A stretch of DNA of 64,000 nucleotides from Brachynemurus nebulosus (Eukaryota; Arthropoda; Insecta; Neuroptera; Myrmeleontidae): assembly GCA_035578155.1 (NCBI GenBank), contig JAPWDM010000048.1, positions 656,001 to 720,000 of the forward strand, in the 5' to 3' direction. Under the pieces are notes generated by a model, which saw only the letters and a program-made list of their open reading frames with translations, did no database searches and had not been told where the DNA came from. Positions 54,771 to 64,000 of the stretch are shown one piece after another. The position numbers and the translations under genes were made by a program. Position 1 is the first letter of the stretch; each line of letters opens with the position of its first letter.

Positions 54771-55462
54771 TAATTGTATATTTACCACAGGACTAAAGTG
54801 ATTTTTTTTCATCCCTCGTGTGATTTGTTACCTTCGGGCTTTTACAGGCCCTCTAGCAACATACTTCACACTCGGGATTAAAATTCACACTTTACTCCCT
54901 TCGCTAAATTAATATGGGTAAGAAAACAAAAACAAAATTTTATTTGAAAATTGAAAAAGAAACTTTAGAACATAAGCCTTGTGCGCACTTAAAATTTAGA
55001 AAAATCTTACTTTTAATAATTAACAATAATAGAAAATTAAAATCACTTACCATTTTCTTGTTTTCGCTTTAAATTTGATCGGTACTTATTATAAAATTCA
55101 CTTGTATGGTTCTTCAGTACTTTACGATAATTGCTCGAATCAGTCAAATAGTGTAGAATAGAATGCTATTGTTTTAATAATTTGATTCATTTTTTATTAT
55201 ACATTACAAAATGATAGGTTGCCAATCAATAAACTGCTTCGCCAAAATAATAGAAATCGATTACGTATTTAATGATGAGTCAATTCAATTTTCTTTCGAT
55301 TAATCACAACTATATGATTAGCAATAAGTTATAGAGATACAATAGAAATGCATTAGAAAATGTCTTTAAAATGTTAACAATCTAAATTTGTAGATTTTAT
55401 CACAGAGAGAGACTATAAATTTGGCGTATAGAAACGAAAAACAAGGGCAATAGAAAACATCA

Positions 55463-55463
<1 letters not shown>
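54771..55463. other. Intergenic DNA, nothing recognised
   Basis: 54800-54920 has a more mixed composition with 'ctttagtcc'-like echoes of the element to its left; no gene. Confidence 0.3.
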
Positions 55464-55561
<98 letters not shown>

Positions 55562-55573
55562 TACATATGTATG

Positions 55574-55616
<43 letters not shown>

Positions 55617-55618
55617 TG

Positions 55619-55655
<37 letters not shown>
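55464..55655. repeat. (TA)n microsatellite with TATG interruptions
   Basis: About 190 bp of AT dinucleotides interrupted by ATACATATGTATGT and similar. The Tyr-Ile frames here are artefacts. Confidence 0.96.
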
Positions 55656-55658
<3 letters not shown>

Positions 55659-55745
55659 GGATGTTATGGATATCCGTAACCGTTACCGAAACCGAAACCG
55701 TATCCGAAAATAAAAGTTTCGGATTTGTTTCGGATAATAACAGAC
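55656..55745. repeat. Fragment with CCGTAACCG/ACCGAAACCG repeats
   Basis: 'gggatgttatggatatccgt' then tandem 'aaccgttaccgaaaccg' and 'ttcggatttgtttcgg'. Resembles the start of a transposon with CCGAAA subrepeats; the family is not recognised. It may have interrupted the Tc1 copy to its right. Confidence 0.4.
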
Positions 55746-56654
55746 TACTGAAATTAAATTGAAGTTAAATCGAATCAAGTTTTTGCTCCATGTATTTCTC
55801 TTGATAGATTTCGTATTCCACATATACTGTAAAGGATTCATATCAGAAGAAAGTGGTGGCCACGCGACTTTATTAATACCGATCTCTTCAAGGTATTCCA
55901 AAACAGTTATTGTTGAATGAGGACAAACATTATTGTGCATTACTAAGAATTCTTCCGCAATTAGCGTAGCAAAAGTTATGGTAGTTTCTTGAAGAACGTC
56001 TTCAATGTATCTTGGAATTGATATTGACAAAAATTAATTCGATGTGTCCTTTCAAACTTACTTCACCCCACAACCATTACAGATTGTTTTTGAAATGGAC
56101 TCTTAGAGACTGTCTTTTGGAGACTTTTGGAGACTGTCTTTGAATCAGGATGACCTTTTCCTTGCTTTCGACTGCAACTACCAGTTTCACTGAAATGCTG
56201 AACTGCAGCATAAATCGTTGATTTTGATATTCCAGGACTTTCTGCCATATGTCGGTAAATTCTCCCATTCCTTATCAAAGCAACTACTTCTGGTTACATG
56301 CTTACTGGTTAAAATAAACTTTTAAGAGTTTACAATTACGAACAATTTAGTAATCAATTGAATTAAATTTGAATTTCCGCTAAATAACTCTTGAAACTAT
56401 AAAATTGATAACTTGTTGAAAACAATAAAATTGATTATTTTTCCGTAAATGTAGCAATAGTACAATTATTATTCGACGTTGTGTCTCGTTGTATTTGAGT
56501 AGATTGAGTAATATAGAATCATTTCCAAAATAATCAACAATAATAAATAATCAGTCATTTAAAATTCAAGATTACACAAAATACTATTTAAATTTAATTA
56601 TTATTTTCGTATAAAACAATTTTTCTTTTGTCCGGAATTTTTTGAGCTTGAGTG
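55746..56654 (-). mobile_element. Tc1-type transposon, internally deleted, one TIR visible
   Basis: On the minus strand the element starts at about 56654 with CACTCAAGCTCAAAAAATTC after a TA, a Tc1-type terminus. Transposase pieces follow from 56278. The 3' TIR is not seen; the copy ends near the CCGAAA fragment at 55745. Confidence 0.72.
55790..56278 (-). pseudogene. Tc1-type transposase remnant
   Basis: Two parts. From 56278 downward: IRNGRIYRHMAESPGISKST, then AVQHFSETGSCSRKQGKGHP, the paired-type helix-turn-helix that recognises the element ends. After a deletion comes SVMVVG (VMVWG in active relatives), then in other frames the C-terminal catalytic part PRYIEDVLQETT, FLVMHNNVCPHS, LEYLEEIGI and LSSDMNPLQYMWN, i.e. 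the second and third acidic motifs of the DDE domain. The usual MHDN Asp is Asn. The central part with the first Asp is deleted. At least two frameshifts. Dead copy. Confidence 0.85.
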
Positions 56655-56859
56655 TATATATTGAAAATTTAAATAAATAGTAATAAGTACGAGTATGTAG
56701 CACAGTGGCATATAACACAAGTTGGAAAAAAAATAGGTATTTCTCTTTCTAGGTAAGCATTTCTATAGGTATAAATTATGGATACAGTTGAATGTTTTAA
56801 GAATATCACCAGTTTAATAACAACTTTATATTTTATTCTGAAATATAATATATTATTAA

Positions 56860-57762
56860 CCCTAGAATCATACATACCCGTCAAAACGACGAACGAACTT
56901 CTCTACCTGCTCCAATAATGTGACTTGTCGGTACCTGCTCGTTGTGAAACTTCTGTTATCTAATTTATTTGTTATTATAACACATAACACATATAAATTT
57001 TATTTATAGCTATTGTCGTCTTTTTTATACTAAAATAGTGTGTGTCAAAAGGATGACGATGTATGATTAACCTATATTTTTTTTTAAAGATTTTGTACTC
57101 CACATATAAAAGTTTTCCTAATTTTTCTAAAATCTATTAAAGATATGGATGTTATAATTAATTTATTCAATGATTATGATAATGTGAAAGATGATTACAG
57201 CTATTTGACTTATAGAGACGACATAATACTGAAGTTTGAATATATTGAATCGAAAACTAAAGAATGTGTTTCGAATGACTTAATAAAAGATTAACAATTT
57301 ATTTTGTGGAAAATATTTTAATTTTTATTATTTTTTGAGATCTTATTCGAAAAATTACTAACGAATTTTAGAAAATTTACAAATGTGCCTAATGGGGAAA
57401 TAACTACATATCTACAGGAATATTTATGACTGAGAAATTTCACATTCTGTGAAGTCACACATGTCCACTGATTCATAATAGTTCATAAATTAATTATTAC
57501 AATTGATGTATTTATATATTTTTTAATTTTTATAATGAAAATATGCTTTGATAAAAAGATTAAAAAAAATTAATAAATATTTACATTAAGAAATTTTTCC
57601 AAATCCAATTTTTTTAAATATTTTTTTCGCTTTCGTAGTATTGTTATGTAAAAAAAATGTTTTTTGCAAATAAACTCTAAAACTCCCCGTAAAAAGTCCA
57701 TTCGTCGAAACGACGCCGATGTATGATTAACTTGACTCGTAGACCAACGTATGATTCTAGGG
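56860..57762. mobile_element. 903 bp piggyBac-type element with TTAA duplication
   Basis: CCCTAGAATCATACATACCC and the mirrored 'accaacgtatgattctaggg' are terminal inverted repeats. Perfect TTAA at 56856-56859 and 57763-57766. CCCTAGAA ends with TTAA are diagnostic of piggyBac. 'gatgtatgattaac' recurs subterminally at 57058 and 57718, next to 'gtcgaaacgacg'-like strings. A 49-codon frame is inside. Confidence 0.9.
57145..57294 (+). CDS. 49-residue acidic frame inside the piggyBac element
   Basis: Open frame MDVIINLFNDYDNVKDDYSY... to SNDLIKD, rich in Asp, Asn and Tyr, no domain. Acidic short regions occur near the N-terminus of piggyBac transposases, so it could be a remnant of that part; the catalytic domain is absent. 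Whether it is expressed is unknown. Confidence 0.3.
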   Translation: MDVIINLFNDYDNVKDDYSYLTYRDDIILKFEYIESKTKECVSNDLIKD

Positions 57763-57766
57763 TTAA

Positions 57767-60375
<2,609 letters not shown>

Positions 60376-60803
60376 ACAATTCAGCTTATGAAACACCAGC
60401 TAGTCAGTCAGCGTTGACGAGCCAAAGCTTTCTTATAAATTTTAAATATGTTAAATAATAGTACATTGTGCAATAAATGCGGAAAATTGTCGATTGCCCA
60501 CGAAAGCGAAGTTATTAGTTTTTTAAAATAATATTTTTGAGTGTTCGTCTTTTTTTCTGAATTAAATATTGTTCAAATTACTTTTTCTACTCCTGTTGAA
60601 GAACACACTCATTATATATATATATGTTAATTGTTGAGAAAGTTAAGCATTATTCTAAGGTGTAGAGTAATGGTCATTATTCAATACCTTTTTTACCAAT
60701 GAAATCATAGTATTAATCATTATTCAATGGGTTTGCGATTGTTTTATGTATTATGTATGTATCGAGTCTTAATTTAATATATGTTGCGTAGTATCGTTTA
60801 AGT

Positions 60804-61039
60804 CAGGGGTGGCCAACCCGCAGCCCGCGGGCCGCATGTGGCCCGCCTAGAATTATTTTGGCCAGCGAGATTCATCACACTTATACAAAATATGTTTATT
60901 TTATATTTACCAAGGTAGTGAAAACCAATGCATTAAAAAAATATATAATATATAGGAACACATAATTTTATATTCGGCCCGCATAATTATGATGCGCTTC
61001 CAAAGTGGCCCGCAAGATCATTTGGGTTGGCCACCCCTG
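60804..61039. mobile_element. 236 bp hAT MITE with perfect 8 bp duplication
   Basis: CAGGGGTGGCCAACCCGCAG at the left and GGTTGGCCACCCCTG at the right. The 8 bp GTTTAAGT is perfectly duplicated (60796-60803 and 61040-61047). Subterminal 'gcccgc'/'ggcccgc' repeats at both ends. Classic hAT. Confidence 0.93.
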
Positions 61040-61206
61040 GTTTAAGTAAACAAAGTTTTATATATTTTGTTTTGATCGCTTTATACATATTATACAAACA
61101 TATAATTAGAAAAAGATTAAAATTTTGATTTAAAATTTATATTCAATTTTATTTAAATAAAAAGGAAGAAAGTCGTAGAAAAAATATCGTATTCTACTCT
61201 CTTGCA

Positions 61207-61297
61207 ATGGCTATTACTCACTCAGATGCATTACGACACTCGCCTCGCAAGCTCGGATCGTGTCGCAATTTCATCTTCGTGAGTAATAGCTATCATT
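61207..61297. repeat. Inverted repeat ATGGCTATTACTCAC
   Basis: ATGGCTATTACTCAC pairs with GTGAGTAATAGCTAT around a roughly 60 nt GC-richer centre that has its own 'cgacac...gtgtcg' pairing. MITE-like or structured. No reading frame. Confidence 0.7.
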
Positions 61298-61877
61298 ACT
61301 AGCTCGTTGAATAATATACTATTGATGGTGGTTTCTATAGAAATAATTATGAAATATTTATTCAATGAAAAATCAAGAGGCGGCTTTGCGTATTTTGATT
61401 AAATTTTGCGTCTTTTATTGTCAATTTGCCTGTGAAATTTTTCGTACAGAAATGTGTGCGCCAAGTTACTACTTCTCCCGCATGAGTAATAAAAATTCAT
61501 TACCGTTCGTACATCATCCCCTATCCATCCCCTGTATTTGTAAAATTTCTTTTAGAATAAATTCCATAAAGTTAGATAAAATATTCACTGCAAATTTAAA
61601 AGCAGCTAACTTTGTATTGGGTAATTTCCGTATATTTTGCCCATTCAGTAAACAATTGTGCTTGTAGCCACTACTAAAATTTTGACCGGTCTACTTAATT
61701 AGACCACTAACTGTGTGTAAGTTAATTGATTAATTTCTAATTAGGGAAATTCAAACAAATAAAATTTATAATCAAATAAGTACCATTTATTACTTAAAAT
61801 AAAACGATATAAGTAAAATAATTTGTATAAATTGATGTAAATACCTTTTATTTTCTATAAATAAATCTTGATTTCAT
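61298..61877. other. 3' flank of TnC-C
   Basis: The 100-codon + strand frame at 61365-61667 has no domain and no splice context and is considered doubtful. Otherwise AT-rich. Confidence 0.35.
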
Positions 61878-62445
61878 TTATTCCCCAGTCATTACTTCCA
61901 TAAATTCTGGAATACAAATAAATTTGAAATTGAAGTTATATGTTGAAAAAAAAATTCCATGTATTAATCCAAACCTTCAAAATCAACAGTACCGGAACCA
62001 TCAGTGTCAATTTCTGTGATCATGTTATCCAGCTCCTCGTTCGATAATTTATCATCCAACTCTCGTAAAATTTGCCGTAAAACATCCGTCGAAATATAAC
62101 CATTTCCTACAACAATTCCAACAATAAGAGACAACTCCAGATAAAAAAATATCATTGTTTTTAATTTATGTTTAAACTAACCTTCCCTATCGTACAATCT
62201 GAAAGCTTCACGCAATTCTGCTAACATAGCTTCCTGATCCTCTTCAACTAGAAATCGAGCAGCCAATTCACAAAACTCTTTAAACTCCAATTGTCCAGAG
62301 CCATCGCTATCAAATTCGTCAATAATTTCCTGCAGTGTTTCGTCATCTAAGCTGTGACCCAACATATCCAAAATGGTACCAATCATGTCGGTGCTAATAT
62401 GGCCCTTCTTCTCTTGATCGAAGGCATCGAATGCATTTTTCAATA
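61878..62445 (-). CDS. Troponin C paralogue C (sites II and IV intact), 5' exons missing
   Basis: Minus-strand exons 62182-62445, 61975-62106 and 61878-61906, phase 1 as in the other paralogues. The 28 nt second exon and initiator exon were not found up to 64000 and probably lie beyond the window. EF loops: [13 protein letters not shown] and [15 protein letters not shown] lack a position-12 acid; [14 protein letters not shown] and [14 protein letters not shown] keep the calcium ligands; the tail is FMEVMTGE. The donor after loop IV is GTTTGG, weaker than usual, while all other borders are ordinary. Exon 3 is 264 nt, as in B. The gene is evidently a duplicate of TnC-B, and no stop or shift is present. 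Confidence 0.93.
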
Positions 62446-63198
62446 CTACATATAGATATAAAGTTTGAATGAGGTATAACATTATAATTGTGTGATTATA
62501 ATATTATTTAATTTAATAATTCGTGCTTTAACTCTTGGCTATAGACAGATAATAAAATCTATTTGTAAATATTAAATACGATTAGAGTATACAAATGACG
62601 GCAATATCATTGGCATCAAGCAAGAGAATGAATTACTAAATACTTTTTGTCAGAAAAAATGCGACAGTCGACAATTTTTTTTTGTAATCTTAAATATTTG
62701 TTTCAGCGTCAGCCATTTAAAATTCTTCTCAATATAAACAGTTCACAAAACAACCAGTAAACATTCGAACGGATTATGATACGAAAAACTTGTTTTTGAG
62801 CAAATAGGATATTTTCAACTAACGTAAGAGCCCCTATACCGGAACATTTTTAGGTGTGTATAATTAAACTGGCTTACAAAAATTGACAAATAAATTAAAC
62901 ATCCATTTTTTTTTCTTAATAAGCATAACATAATTTTTTTAATTAAATGAATATGTTTTTAAAAAAATACAACCCAAAAATATTTATTTATTAATGTTTT
63001 TCTTTTACAAAATGTCGACATCTATATCTAGAGAAATATTAATGATACTAGAAGTTGGAAACCAATATACAGAGCGACGTGTAATATGAGTAATATGACA
63101 CATAGAGTGACATCTACACGTCAAAGTAGGAAACATAGAATGGTTTAGTATCCGACGTAAATAAAGGATCAAAATACTGTATTTAATAAAAATTGTTT

Positions 63199-63201
<3 letters not shown>
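62446..63201. other. Intron or upstream region of TnC-C
   Basis: Presumably intron 2 of TnC-C, since no exon 2 was found. AT-rich, nothing else recognised. Confidence 0.45.

Positions 63202-63250
<49 letters not shown>
63202..63250. repeat. (TA)n microsatellite, about 49 bp
   Basis: Pure AT tract abutting the left end of the following foldback. Confidence 0.95.
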
Positions 63251-63253
<3 letters not shown>

Positions 63254-64000
63254 GCTGGGCCATTTTAATTTTTGTATCTAAATATCTCGCCAGAGGCGCC
63301 ACCTGTCAAAACATGACCTTTACAACAGTTGTTAGATTCGGAGGGGGACATTAAATGATGACCTTAAATTTGACCTGCAATTTCATTTTCAAGGTCATTT
63401 TGAGGTCAAGTCTATTTTTCAAATGCAACGACCTACTTTTTATTTCGGATTCTGAAAGAGCGTGAAATTTCACGTCGAAAATGCTATGAACGAATTTTTT
63501 TTATTGACCTTTAATTTTTCATTTTTTAACTATGAAATTTATTTGTTATGAAAAATTAATTTTTCACAAATTTTTAGTGTCATTTTTTTCTGGATTTTGA
63601 CCTTAGAATGACCCTCACAGGTTATTAAAAACGAACAGTAGCTCCTATTTTACGTCTCCAAAAGATGCCGACACTTAAAAGTTAGGTTTTTCTTTTAAAA
63701 TCTAATTTTTGATTGTTCTGGTGGTCGTTACACCTCCTAAGGTCAATTACAAAAAAATTCCTTTATAGCATTTTCGACGTGAAATTTCACGCTCTTTCAG
63801 AATCCGAAATAAAAAGTAGGTCGTTCCATTTGAAAAATACGACGTGACCTCAAAATGACCTTGAAAATGTAATTCAAGGTCAAATTTAAGGTCACCATTT
63901 AATGTCCGCCTTCGTACCTAACAACTTTTGTAAAAATCCATTTTGATAGGTGGCGCCTCTGGCAAGATATTTAGATGTAAAGATTAAAATGGCGCAGCCT
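63251..64000. mobile_element. Foldback element, right end at the window edge
   Basis: CAGGCTGGGCCATTTTAAT at the left is mirrored by 'attaaaatggcgcagcct' at the very end of the window. The arms share 'gccagaggcgccacctgtca', 'aaggtcattttgaggtca', 'ttcggattctgaaagagcgt' and 'gaaatttcacgtcgaaaatg' in complement, with a roughly 200 nt centre. The left end follows TA. Only the last base and flank are cut off. Confidence 0.88.

Noticed and set aside
61365..61667. 100-codon + strand frame near TnC-C
   Set aside because: No domain, ordinary AT-rich composition and no support from neighbours; could not be called a gene.

Overview
The window is AT-rich animal DNA, almost certainly from an insect. The evidence is three spliced troponin C genes of the arthropod muscle type, short introns, and a dense mixed load of DNA transposons plus a Penelope-like retroelement. 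I cannot place it more finely than insect. Genes occupy only a few percent of the window. The rest is recognisable mobile-element debris, palindromic (foldback) elements, tandem arrays and sixteen long (TA)n tracts totalling roughly 1.9 kb.

Genes. The 3' end of an EF-hand protein gene lies on the + strand at 22-331. Three troponin C paralogues lie on the minus strand at 5268-6018 (TnC-A), 45310-47722 (TnC-B) and 61878-62445 (TnC-C, 5' exons outside the window). Wherever visible, all three share the same exon layout, with phase-1 introns and 28, 261/264, 132 and 29 nt coding exons. They are therefore a tandem-duplicated family pulled apart by transposon accumulation: about 39 kb between A and B and 14 kb between B and C. 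TnC-B and TnC-C keep calcium-site residues in EF loops II and IV. TnC-A has lost one codon inside loop II, leaving only site IV intact, the pattern known for insect flight-muscle F1-type troponin C.

Repeat landscape, left to right. 0.5-9.4 kb: a small hairpin MITE and two elements with TTAA (or near-TTAA) flanks. 10-16 kb: duplicated repeats, a foldback with a (TA)n centre, and a 2.6 kb element (12976-15566) carrying about 257-266 bp satellite units plus a 103 bp minisatellite whose monomers each hold a heat-shock-element-like motif. 18-21.6 kb: (TA)n tracts, a possible promoter and a 957 bp TIR element. 21.9-24.7 kb and 36.5-41.0 kb: two copies, in opposite orientation, of a sequence containing a 120 bp satellite. 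The right copy carries a 1648 bp foldback transposon whose empty site survives in the left copy (TAA duplication). 25.2-29.2 kb: a 4.0 kb TIR element containing a triplicated SINE-like unit. 30.7-33.7 kb: a decayed Penelope-like element (RT plus GIY-YIG) followed by two direct repeats, each with a hammerhead-ribozyme motif. 41.3-45.0 kb: a nest of foldbacks in a 3.6 kb TIR element. 46-57.8 kb: elements assignable by termini and target duplications to Tc1/mariner-pogo, PIF/Harbinger, hAT, Tc1 and piggyBac. The window ends inside another foldback (63251 onward).

No tRNA, rRNA or CRISPR array was seen. Most short reading frames here are by-products of (TA)n tracts (Tyr-Ile runs) or of palindromic repeats. 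Family assignments rest on visible termini, target-site duplications and short protein motifs; no database search was possible.
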